From NCBI GenBank assembly GCA_900547195.1, contig URFQ01000012.1, forward strand, positions 1-41,622: 41,622 bases of DNA. The letters are read 5' to 3'. A model generated the notes under the pieces. It saw nothing but the letters and a program-made list of their open reading frames with translations. It was not told where the DNA came from and ran no database searches. Both the position numbers and the translations under genes were made by a program. Shown here one piece after another: positions 6,843 to 14,167 of this stretch; position 1 is the first letter of the stretch, and each line of letters begins with the position of its first letter. The DNA is from an uncultured Butyricicoccus sp. (GTDB lineage: Bacteria > Bacillota > Clostridia > Oscillospirales > Butyricicoccaceae).

Positions 6843-6904
6843 ATGGTAAATATGTACAGCCAAAAGGCTATGCATAGAAGGATTCGAAGAACCTTATGCC
6901 ACAA
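6830..6904 (-). CDS. Tiny hydrophobic peptide, type I toxin-like
   Basis: 24 codons starting at TTG 6904 and ending at TAA 6830, inside the antitoxin terminator stem. The peptide begins MWHKVLRILL, has one hydrophobic span (LLCIAFWLYIF) and ends TINAR. Its ribosome site AAGGGGGTG (6920-6912) is fully paired in a 9-bp leader hairpin, as in known type I toxin messages. The overall layout (strong promoter, sequestered ribosome site, tiny membrane peptide, convergent antisense RNA) is that of a type I toxin. The TTG start and the unfamiliar peptide mean a decayed locus is also possible. Confidence 0.5.
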   Translation of the reverse strand: MWHKVLRILLCIAFWLYIFTINAR

Positions 6905-6911
6905 AAGCGAT

Positions 6912-6933
6912 CACCCCCTTTCGCAAGGGAGTG
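6912..6933 (-). promoter_or_regulatory. Ribosome-site-sequestering leader hairpin
   Basis: CACTCCCTT (6933-6925) pairs with AAGGGGGTG (6920-6912) around a GCGA tetraloop (a GNRA-class loop), hiding the Shine-Dalgarno of the tiny peptide frame. Confidence 0.65.
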
Positions 6934-6971
6934 GTCAACCGCCCGCCGCTGGGAATGACAGCGCCAAATCC

Positions 6972-7000
6972 AGTATAGCATAGGCGTCGGATGCTGTCCA
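6972..7000 (-). promoter_or_regulatory. Promoter of the toxin-like message
   Basis: On the minus strand TGGACA (7000-6995), 17-bp spacer, TATACT (6977-6972); both boxes are 5/6 to consensus. The leader would be about 60 nt. Confidence 0.65.
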
Positions 7001-7017
7001 GAACTGCCGCGCAGGCG

Positions 7018-7045
7018 TTGCGAAGCCGGCGAAAACGTGTATAAT
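7018..7045 (+). promoter_or_regulatory. Promoter of the glycosyltransferase-pyruvyltransferase gene
   Basis: TTGCGA (7018-7023), 16-bp spacer, TATAAT (7040-7045), about 50 bp before the start codon. Confidence 0.6.
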
Positions 7046-7093
7046 ATAGGAAGAGAAAAATAACCCGTCTCACGGGGCGGATGGAGGAAATAC

Positions 7094-9322
7094 ATGAGGA
7101 TATTACAGATGATGGGCGGCGGCGACGTCGGCGGCGCGAAAACCCATATCATGACGCTCGTGCAGGCGCTGAGCGCCCAAAACGACGTGTGCCTCGTCAG
7201 CTTCCGCGACGGCCCGTTCCCCAAGGAAGCAGCGGCCCGCGGCCTGAACGTCAAGGTGTATGAATATATGAACCCCTATACCTGCCGGGACAAGGTGCTC
7301 GCGCTTGTGGATGAGTTCCGGCCCGAAGTCATCCACACCCACGGCTCCAAGGCCAACCTGATCGGCGCGATGGTGCGCGCCAAACGGAAAATCCCGCTCA
7401 TGACCACCGTGCACTCCGACTACCGGCTCGATTACATGGGAGCGCCCTTCAAGCAGTATACGCGCGGCACGCTCAACGCCATTGCGCTGCGCTTTATGGA
7501 TTTTTATCAGCCGGTGGCCGACCGCATGGCGCGCACGCTGATTTCCCGCGGCTTCGACCCGGAGCGTATGTGCGTCATCTACAACGGCATGGACTTCACC
7601 GCGCCGGTGCAGGGCCTCGACCGCGCGGCCTGTATCAAGGAGCAGTGGGGCGTGGAGATCCAGCCGGACGACATCCTGTGCGGCATCGCCGCCCGCCTGA
7701 CCGCCGTGAAGGATATCTTTACCTGCGTCAAGGGCTTTGCGGGCGCGGTGAAGGAAGAGCCTCGGCTGCGCCTGTTCCTCGCGGGCGACGGCGAGGATGA
7801 GCCTAAGCTGCGCCGCCTGGTTGCGGATTACGGCATTGCCGACCGCGTGACCTTCTGCGGCTGGGTGTCGCCCATCGACAAATTTTTCGCGTCCATGGAC
7901 GTCAACCTGCTCACCTCGGTCTCGGAAACCTTCCCGTATTCCATCCTTGAGGGCATCCGCGAGGGCTGCGCGACCATCTGCTCGGATGTGGGCGGTATGA
8001 GCGAGCTGATCGATACCGGCGAAAACGGGTTTATCTTCCAGCCGGGCGACCACGAGGCGCTGACGAAGCACCTGCTCACCTTTGCGCGCGACCCGGAAAA
8101 GCGGAAGACGTTCGCCGCACGGCTTTACGAAAAGGCCGACCGGGAATTCTCCCTGCGCACCATGTGCCGCACGCAGGAGGAGAACTACCGCATGGTCATC
8201 CGGCGGTTCGCCCGGCCGAAGAGCCGCCGCGACGGCATTGTCATCTGCGGCGCTTACGGCAAGGGCAACGCGGGCGACGACGCGATTTTAAAAGCGATTG
8301 TGCAGGAAATGCGCGAAATCGACCCCGACCGCCGCATCACGGTCATGTCCCGCCGCCCGAAGGAAACCCGCCTCATCTACCGCACGGGCGCGATTTATAC
8401 GTTCCGGTTTGACCAGGTGCTGCGCGGGTTCCGGCATTCGTCCCTGTATATCAACGGCGGCGGCAGCCTGATGCAGGACGTGACCTCCACGCGCTCGCTG
8501 CGCTATTACCTGCTTACGCTCGATTATGCCAAACGGTTCGGCTGCAAGGTCATGATGTACGGCTGCGGCATCGGCCCCATCCGCAAGCCGGGCAACCGCG
8601 CGCTGGCTGCCCGGACGATCAACCGCGCCGTCGATATCATCACCCTGCGCGACGACCTCTCGCGCGGCGAGCTGACCCGCATGGGCATCGTGAGGCCGGA
8701 TATCCGCCTGTCCGCCGACCCGACGATTATTTTGAAGCCCGCCTCGGAGGCCCTGGTGGACAACGCGCTCGAGCAGTGCGGCATCCCGGCGGACGGCAAA
8801 TACATCGGCTTCGGCCTGCGGTACTGGAAGGGTCTCGACGACGTGATGGACGAGGTTGTGGCCGCCGCCGAATACGCCTATGAAAAATACGGCTTGACCC
8901 CGCTGTTTGTGCCGATTGAATACCCTTCCGACCTCATGCCCGCCGAGCTCCTGGGCGGCAAGCTTTCCTGCCCGCACTATATGGTCACCCAGCGGCAGAG
9001 CATTGAGACCACGATCGGGATCCTCGCCCGCATGGAAGCGGTGATCGGCATCCGCCTGCATTCGCTCATGTTCTCCGCCGCGGCTGGCGTGCCGGTCATC
9101 GGCATGAGCTACGACATCAAGGTGGACGGCTTCTTAAAATACATCGGCAGCCGCACCTGTATCCAGCTGCGCGAGGTCACGGCGGACAAGCTCCGGCCGC
9201 TGATCGACGAGTGCGTGACCGGCGCTTTGGACAGCGAAGTGCGCCAGACCGCGGCCATGCTGCGCGAGCGCGAGCGTCAAAACGTCCATGCGGCGCGGGA
9301 GCTGCTCGGTGAAGATGCATAA
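7094..9322 (+). CDS. GT4 glycosyltransferase fused to CsaB-like polysaccharide pyruvyl transferase
   Basis: 742 residues in two parts. Residues 1 to about 375 are a GT-B glycosyltransferase of family-4 type: GGGDVGGAKTHI at the N-terminus, HTHGSKANLIGA, CGIAARLTAVKD, and the donor-site ETFPYSILEGIREG region. Residues from about 385 onward match the pyruvyl-transferase family of CsaB/WcaK: ICGAYGKGNAGDDAIL, LYINGGGSLMQD, MYGCGIGPI and the late IGIRLHSLMFSAAAGVP motif. CsaB adds ketal-pyruvate to secondary cell-wall polymer, the ligand of SLH-type surface proteins. The two enzymes are usually separate; each half here is about full length and no stop or frameshift separates them. GGAGG at 7083-7087 supports ATG 7094. 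The divergent flippase fits the same pathway. Confidence 0.9.
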   Translation: MRILQMMGGGDVGGAKTHIMTLVQALSAQNDVCLVSFRDGPFPKEAAARGLNVKVYEYMNPYTCRDKVLALVDEFRPEVIHTHGSKANLIGAMVRAKRKIPLMTTVHSDYRLDYMGAPFKQYTRGTLNAIALRFMDFYQPVADRMARTLISRGFDPERMCVIYNGMDFTAPVQGLDRAACIKEQWGVEIQPDDILCGIAARLTAVKDIFTCVKGFAGAVKEEPRLRLFLAGDGEDEPKLRRLVADYGIADRVTFCGWVSPIDKFFASMDVNLLTSVSETFPYSILEGIREGCATICSDVGGMSELIDTGENGFIFQPGDHEALTKHLLTFARDPEKRKTFAARLYEKADREFSLRTMCRTQEENYRMVIRRFARPKSRRDGIVICGAYGKGNAGDDAILKAIVQEMREIDPDRRITVMSRRPKETRLIYRTGAIYTFRFDQVLRGFRHSSLYINGGGSLMQDVTSTRSLRYYLLTLDYAKRFGCKVMMYGCGIGPIRKPGNRALAARTINRAVDIITLRDDLSRGELTRMGIVRPDIRLSADPTIILKPASEALVDNALEQCGIPADGKYIGFGLRYWKGLDDVMDEVVAAAEYAYEKYGLTPLFVPIEYPSDLMPAELLGGKLSCPHYMVTQRQSIETTIGILARMEAVIGIRLHSLMFSAAAGVPVIGMSYDIKVDGFLKYIGSRTCIQLREVTADKLRPLIDECVTGALDSEVRQTAAMLRERERQNVHAARELLGEDA

Positions 9323-9410
9323 AGCGGGTAGGAAAAAACACAAAGCCATGCGCAAATGTTCGTTTGGTTTTGGGCAAGTCGATGATTTTTGAAAATAGGG
9401 CGCGAAACGC

Positions 9411-9439
9411 TTGAAACACGCGGCGATTGCCGATAAAAT
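9411..9439 (+). promoter_or_regulatory. Promoter of the purine operon
   Basis: TTGAAA (9411-9416), 17-bp spacer, TAAAAT (9434-9439). It lies 200 bp upstream of purE; the leader carries a small open frame and a terminator. Confidence 0.6.
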
Positions 9440-9484
9440 AAGGGTGTAAACGTGTGAAATGGACTGCAAGGAAGGAGTGTCGTC

Positions 9485-9562
9485 ATGCTGCGCGGTCGTG
9501 TTTGTTTGAAAAAGCAAAAGCAGAAGGACGGCACCGGTGCAGGCATTTCTGCATGCAAATGA
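9485..9562 (+). CDS. Putative leader peptide of the purine operon
   Basis: 25 codons starting at ATG 9485 with AAGGAGTG at 9472-9479. The peptide starts MLRGRVCLKKQKQKDG and ends GISACK. It is basic and not membrane-like. Its stop (9560-9562) is 5 nt before the terminator stem at 9568, so ribosome position could affect folding. No family is recognised. Confidence 0.4.
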   Translation: MLRGRVCLKKQKQKDGTGAGISACK

Positions 9563-9567
9563 CGTAT

Positions 9568-9602
9568 ATGCAGGATACCGAGGTATCCTGCATTTTGTTT
9601 TG
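9568..9602 (+). terminator. Leader terminator (attenuator) before purE
   Basis: A 12-bp perfect stem ATGCAGGATACC (9568-9579) / GGTATCCTGCAT (9582-9593) followed by TTTGTTTT. It stands between the operon promoter and purE. No purine-riboswitch core (the TATA-flanked three-way junction) could be found in the leader. Confidence 0.7.
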
Positions 9603-9638
9603 GTCAAACGATATATTTTTCTGGTTGGGAGGATTTTT

Positions 9639-10130
9639 ATGAAAAAGGTTTGTATCGTCATGGGGTCGGACAGCGATCTCAAGGTGATGGGCAAATGCGC
9701 GGACAAGCTCGCGGAATTCGGCGTCCCGTTTGATGTGCGCGTCATTTCGGCGCACCGCACCCCGGCCGCTGCCGAGCAGCTGGCAAAGAACGCGGCTGCG
9801 GACGGTTTCGGCGTGATCATCGCGGCGGCGGGCAAGGCCGCGCATCTGGGCGGCGTGCTGGCCGCATACACCACCCTTCCGGTCATCGGCGTGCCGATGG
9901 GCACAAGCGTGATGGGCGGCATGGACAGCCTGCTTTCCATCGTGCAGATGCCGAAGGGCATCCCGGTGGCGACGGTCGCCATCGACGGCGCGGAAAATGC
10001 CGCGATCCTGGCCGCGCAGATCCTGGCGGTCAGCGACGCGGAGCTTGCGGACAAGCTCACGGCTTTTAAGGCAAACATGGCCGCAGAGGTCGCCGCAAAG
10101 GACGAAAAAGTCCGCGCACAGTACAACTGA
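9639..10130 (+). CDS. purE: N5-carboxyaminoimidazole ribonucleotide mutase
   Basis: 163 residues; ATG 9639 is preceded by GGGAGGA (9628-9633). It contains the PurE signatures VMGSDSDLKVM (nucleotide binding), VISAHRTP (with the catalytic-site His) and GMDSLLSIVQMPKGIPVATVAI. It moves the carboxyl group in AIR-to-CAIR conversion in the cytoplasm. Class I PurE normally works with PurK, but no purK is in the window, so purK is elsewhere or AIR is carboxylated directly, as class II enzymes do. First structural gene of the operon; purC follows after 35 bp. Confidence 0.96.
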   Translation: MKKVCIVMGSDSDLKVMGKCADKLAEFGVPFDVRVISAHRTPAAAEQLAKNAAADGFGVIIAAAGKAAHLGGVLAAYTTLPVIGVPMGTSVMGGMDSLLSIVQMPKGIPVATVAIDGAENAAILAAQILAVSDAELADKLTAFKANMAAEVAAKDEKVRAQYN

Positions 10131-10165
10131 TTTCAAAAAACCGATAGATAAAGGAGAAAACGATC

Positions 10166-10876
10166 ATGCAGAAGAAAGAACAGCTCTACGAAGGCAAGGC
10201 CAAGAAGGTGTTTGCAACCGACGACCCGGAGCTTTACATTGTCGACTATAAGGATGACGCAACCGCCTTCAACGGCGAGAAGAAGGGCACCATTGCCGGC
10301 AAGGGCGTCATCAACAACGTCATGAGCAACCATATGTTCCAGATCCTTGAGAAGCAGGGCGTGCCCACCCACTTTGTGGAGCAGCTCAGCGAGCGCGAGA
10401 CGGTGGTGAAAAAGGTTTCCATCGTGCCGCTGGAGGTGATTATCCGCAACATTTCGGCCGGTTCCTTTGCCAAGCGTTACGGCGTGGAGGAAGGCATCGT
10501 ATTCGCCCGGCCGACCATCGAGTTCTCCTACAAGAACGACGACCTAGGCGACCCGCTGATCAACGATTACCATGCAATGGCGCTGGGGCTGGCGACCGCA
10601 GAGGAGATCGAGAAGATCAAGGCCATGGCGTTCCAGGTGAACGAGGTAATGAAGGCGTATTTTGATAAGCTGAACGTCATTCTGGTTGATTTCAAGCTGG
10701 AGTTCGGCAAGACCTCGGACGGCTCCATCATCCTCGCCGACGAGATTTCCCCGGATACCTGCCGCCTGTGGGACAAAGACACCAAGGAGAAACTGGATAA
10801 GGATCGCTTCCGCCGCGATATGGGGGGCGTCGAGGAGGCGTATCAGGAAGTGATGCGCCGCCTCATGGGCGAATAA
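10166..10876 (+). CDS. purC: Phosphoribosylaminoimidazole-succinocarboxamide synthase
   Basis: 236 residues, the normal length. It begins KKEQLYEGKAKKVFAT, the SAICAR synthetase N-terminus, followed by KKVSIVPLEVIIRNISAGS and the ILVDFKLEFGK and ILADEISPDTCRLWD active-site segments. It joins CAIR and aspartate at the expense of ATP. AAAGGAG lies 9 nt upstream. The stop codon falls in the loop of a 12-bp perfect inverted repeat (10862-10889). Confidence 0.97.
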   Translation: MQKKEQLYEGKAKKVFATDDPELYIVDYKDDATAFNGEKKGTIAGKGVINNVMSNHMFQILEKQGVPTHFVEQLSERETVVKKVSIVPLEVIIRNISAGSFAKRYGVEEGIVFARPTIEFSYKNDDLGDPLINDYHAMALGLATAEEIEKIKAMAFQVNEVMKAYFDKLNVILVDFKLEFGKTSDGSIILADEISPDTCRLWDKDTKEKLDKDRFRRDMGGVEEAYQEVMRRLMGE

Positions 10877-10911
10877 GTTCGCCCATGAGCAACCTGCCGG
10901 TGGCAGGTTGC
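10862..10911 (+). promoter_or_regulatory. Tandem hairpins across the purC stop codon
   Basis: CTCATGGGCGAA (10862-10873) pairs with TTCGCCCATGAG (10878-10889), the TAA stop lying at the loop. A second stem GCAACCTGCC (10889-10898) / GGCAGGTTGC (10902-10911) follows directly. Neither has a T-run, so 3'-end protection or internal processing is likelier than termination. Confidence 0.6.
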
Positions 10912-10930
10912 GTAGCCTCGACGCGGCATC

Positions 10931-11069
10931 CGGCGGTCAGCGCCCCGCGCGATAGCCGGATGCCGGAAAAGCCCGCGCAAAAACAAAGCATACGGTTTCC
11001 GCGGGCAGCGGGGGCCCAACTCCCGCCCAAACGCGCAAACCCCGTTTTCGGCGGTCAGCGCCCCGCGCG
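10931..11069. repeat. Direct 21-bp repeat pair in the purC-purF gap
   Basis: An identical 21-bp motif beginning CGGCGGTCAGCGCCCC occurs at 10931-10951 and 11049-11069. The 298-bp gap contains no gene that I can support; it is GC-rich and hairpin-rich. Confidence 0.7.
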
Positions 11070-11174
11070 GACGGTACCAACCGGCCGGCCTGCCCGCCTG
11101 CGCCGGAAAACAAGCCCCGGCTTGTTTTGGGACGGCTGCGGTTTTAAAATCACACAACACAGAAGGAGCATCGA

Positions 11175-12599
11175 ATGGGAGGATTTTTTGGCGCGGTCTC
11201 CAAGCGGGACTGCGTACTGGATATTTTCTTCGGCGTAGACTATCACTCACATCTTGGCACCAAGCGAGGCGGCATGATCATCCATGACGCCGAAACCGGC
11301 TTCCAGCGCCAGATTCACAACATTGAAAACACCCCGTTCCGTACCAAGTTCGAGGACGACCTGCGCGATTTCCACGGGTGCAGCGGCATCGGCTGTATCA
11401 GCGATACCGACCCGCAGCCGCTGCTGGTGCGCTCGCACCTCGGCCTGTACGCCATCACCACGGTCGGCATCATCAACAACGCGGAAGAACTCGTCAGCCG
11501 CTATTTCTCCGACCACGGCCATCAGTTTATGGCCATGAGTTCCGGGAAGGTCAACCAGACCGAGCTGGTCGCGGCGCTGATCAACGAGATGAACGATCTG
11601 GTTTCCGGCATCCGCCACGCACAGGAGCAGATCGAAGGCTCGGCCACGATCCTCATCCTGACCGGCGACGGCAGCATTCTCGCCGCCCGTGACCGCCTGG
11701 GCCGCCTGCCGGTGCTCATCGGCAAGGGCGAGGATGGCTGCTGCGTTTCGTTTGAATCGTTTGCGTATCACAAACTCGGCTATGAGGATGCTTACGAGCT
11801 TGGCCCGCGCGAGATCGTAAAGATTACTGCGGACGGCTGGGAAACGCTTTCCCCGGCAGGACGTAAGATGAAAATCTGTTCCTTCCTGTGGACCTATTAC
11901 GGATACCCAAATTCCAATTACGAGGGCAAAAACGTCGAGGTCATGCGCTATAAAAACGGCGAAATCATGGCAAAGGCCGACCAGAAGCGCGGCCTTGCAC
12001 AGGACATCGATTACGTTGCCGGCGTGCCCGATTCCGGCATCCCGCATGCCATCGGCTACGCCAACGCCTGCCATGTCCCGTTTGCCCGGCCGTTTATCAA
12101 ATACACGCCCACCTGGCCGCGCTCCTTTATGCCCGCCAACCAGAAGGTGCGCAACCAGGTGGCCAAAATGAAGCAGATCCCGGTGCCCGAGCTGATCGAG
12201 GGCAAAAAGCTGCTGTTTGTTGACGATTCCATTGTGCGCGGCACCCAGCTGCGTGAAACCGTTGAATTCCTGTACGAATCGGGCGCAACCGAAGTCCACA
12301 TGCGCTCGGCCTGCCCGCCGATTATGTATGGCTGCAAATACCTGAATTTTTCCTCCTCCAATTCCGAGATGGAGCTGCTGTCCCGTCGCACCATTCAGGA
12401 GCTGGAGGGCGACGAAGGCCAGAAGCATCTCGAGGAGTATGCAAACGCGGACACCGAGCGCGGCCAGTGCATGCTGAAGAAAATCTGTGAGGATTTCGGC
12501 TTCCATTCGCTTGGCTACCAGTCGCTCGACGGCCTGCTCGAGGCCATCGGCATCGACCGCGATAAGGTCTGCACCTACTGCTGGAACGGCCGGGAATAA
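11175..12599 (+). CDS. PurF-like protein lacking the N-terminal nucleophile
   Basis: 474 residues, homologous along its full length to glutamine PRPP amidotransferase. Normal PurF matures to an N-terminal Cys-Gly-Val-Phe-Gly; this protein begins MGGFFGAV, so the catalytic Cys is replaced by Gly and there is no propeptide. The start is firm: GAAGGAG lies 6 nt upstream. The PRPP loop is intact (LLFVDDSIVRGTQ), as are the VAGVPDSGIPHAIGYA segment and the four cysteines expected to bind a 4Fe-4S cluster in the B. subtilis-type enzyme (KICSF, YGCKY and the terminal CTYC). Glutaminase activity is therefore unlikely. It might use free ammonia, or partner or regulate the true PurF encoded next. Confidence 0.88.
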   Translation: MGGFFGAVSKRDCVLDIFFGVDYHSHLGTKRGGMIIHDAETGFQRQIHNIENTPFRTKFEDDLRDFHGCSGIGCISDTDPQPLLVRSHLGLYAITTVGIINNAEELVSRYFSDHGHQFMAMSSGKVNQTELVAALINEMNDLVSGIRHAQEQIEGSATILILTGDGSILAARDRLGRLPVLIGKGEDGCCVSFESFAYHKLGYEDAYELGPREIVKITADGWETLSPAGRKMKICSFLWTYYGYPNSNYEGKNVEVMRYKNGEIMAKADQKRGLAQDIDYVAGVPDSGIPHAIGYANACHVPFARPFIKYTPTWPRSFMPANQKVRNQVAKMKQIPVPELIEGKKLLFVDDSIVRGTQLRETVEFLYESGATEVHMRSACPPIMYGCKYLNFSSSNSEMELLSRRTIQELEGDEGQKHLEEYANADTERGQCMLKKICEDFGFHSLGYQSLDGLLEAIGIDRDKVCTYCWNGRE

Positions 12600-12703
12600 A
12601 AACACAACTTCATTCTCAGCGTCGTTCAAACGCTGTATCCCAATCCCCATGCGCCGTTCCCCGGTTTTGGAGGGCGGCCTGCGCACCAAGTCGAGGTAAA
12701 CCC

Positions 12704-14167
12704 ATGAAATATACGATGAAAAAACTGTCCCGCACCCCGTTTGACGGCGATGCTGTCCACGAGGAATGCGGCGTATTTGGTATCTATGTCCCGGAGGGCG
12801 TGAACCTCAGCCCGGCCCATGAAGCCTACACCGCGCTGTTCGCATTGCAGCACCGCGGGCAGGAGGCCTGCGGCATTGCGGTCAACAACCGCGGCGTCAT
12901 CAAGTGCCACAAGGACATCGGGCTGGTCAACGATGTGTTTGGCCAGGAGGTCCTGGATTCCATGCCCGGGCAGATGGCCATCGGCCATGTCCGCTATTCC
13001 ACCACCGGCGACCCGCACCGCGAAAATGCGCAGCCGCTGTCCATCACCCATGTCAAAGGCAACCTCGCGGTGGCCCACAACGGCAACCTGGTCAACGCCG
13101 GCGAACTGCGCCGCGAGATTGAGACCACGGGCGGCATTTTCCGCTCGTCCTCGGACACCGAGGTGCTGGTTTACACCATCGTCCGCGAGCGCCTCAAGTG
13201 CGGCTCCATTGAGGACGCGGTGCTCTCCACCATGGGCGTGGTCAAGGGCGCCTACTCGCTGTGCATTATGTCCCCGCGCAAGCTGATTGCGGCGCGCGAC
13301 CCGCGCGGCATGCGCCCGCTGTGTATGGGCAAGGCCGAAGGCGGCGTGATTATTTTTGCTTCCGAGTCGTGCGCGCTCGACGCGCTTGGCGCGGAATTCG
13401 TCCGCGATATCGAGCCGGGCGAGGTCGTTGTGGTCGAGAACGGCGAAATCCGTTCCCTGCATGCGAAGGAAACCTGCAAGACCGCGGCCTGCGTCTTTGA
13501 GTATATTTACTTCGCCCGCCCGGACTCGGTCATCGACGGCAGTTCGGTCGAGCTGGCCCGTCAGGAAGCCGGCAAATACCTGTCCATCGAGCACCCGGTC
13601 GGCGCGGACGTGGTCATCGGCGTGCCCGACTCGGGCATCCCGGCCGCGATCGGCTACGCCAAGTGCTCGGGCATCCCGTACGGCGTGGGCCTGATTAAAA
13701 ACCGCTACATCGGCCGCACGTTCATCCAGCCCGGCCAGTCGAAGCGCGAGCGCTCGGTACGTCTGAAGCTGAACGCGCTGCGCGAAGCCGTGAACGGCAA
13801 GCGCGTCATCATGGTCGACGACTCGATCGTCCGCGGCACCACCTGCGCGCGCCTTGTGAAGCTGGTGCGCGACGCGGGCGCGAAAGAGGTGCACATGCGC
13901 ATCTCGGCGCCCCCGTTCCGCCATCCCTGCTTTTTCGGCACCGATATCCCGGAGCGCACCCAGCTGCTCGCCCACGGGCGCACGGTCGAGGAAATGCGCC
14001 AGATCATCGGCGTGGACAGCCTCGGTTTCCTGTCCGTGGAGGCCACCCGCCGCATCGCGTTAAACTGTAAGCTCGGATTCTGCGACGCATGCTTCACCGG
14101 GGAATACCCGATGGACGTACCCGAGCAGGTCGATAAAAATATGTTTGAAAGTGAGATCGAATTATGA
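12704..14167 (+). CDS. purF: Amidophosphoribosyltransferase
   Basis: 487 residues. A 21-residue propeptide precedes Cys22-Gly-Val-Phe-Gly, the Ntn nucleophile exposed on self-processing, as in B. subtilis-type PurF. LQHRGQEACGIAV, RYSTTGDP and AHNGNLVN form the glutaminase site; MVDDSIVRGTTCARLV is the PRPP loop. The cysteines of ACVFEYIYFARPDS, RHPCFFGTDIP and GFCDACFTGEYP match the Fe-S ligand positions. It commits PRPP to purine synthesis by forming phosphoribosylamine. It follows a cysteine-less paralogue by 104 bp, and its stop overlaps the purM start by 4 nt. Confidence 0.97.
   Translation: MKYTMKKLSRTPFDGDAVHEECGVFGIYVPEGVNLSPAHEAYTALFALQHRGQEACGIAVNNRGVIKCHKDIGLVNDVFGQEVLDSMPGQMAIGHVRYSTTGDPHRENAQPLSITHVKGNLAVAHNGNLVNAGELRREIETTGGIFRSSSDTEVLVYTIVRERLKCGSIEDAVLSTMGVVKGAYSLCIMSPRKLIAARDPRGMRPLCMGKAEGGVIIFASESCALDALGAEFVRDIEPGEVVVVENGEIRSLHAKETCKTAACVFEYIYFARPDSVIDGSSVELARQEAGKYLSIEHPVGADVVIGVPDSGIPAAIGYAKCSGIPYGVGLIKNRYIGRTFIQPGQSKRERSVRLKLNALREAVNGKRVIMVDDSIVRGTTCARLVKLVRDAGAKEVHMRISAPPFRHPCFFGTDIPERTQLLAHGRTVEEMRQIIGVDSLGFLSVEATRRIALNCKLGFCDACFTGEYPMDVPEQVDKNMFESEIEL

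Noticed and set aside
9440..9610. Purine (guanine/adenine) riboswitch before purE
   Set aside because: The conserved three-way junction words and paired loops were searched for by eye and not found; only a simple terminator is visible.
11247..12689. Long open frame of 480 codons antisense to the PurF-like gene, and similar ones at 13705-14967, 16760-18025 and 18443-19696
   Set aside because: They mirror genes with intact motifs on the other strand, lack ribosome sites, and are Ala/Arg/His-rich as expected for the complement of GC-rich codons.
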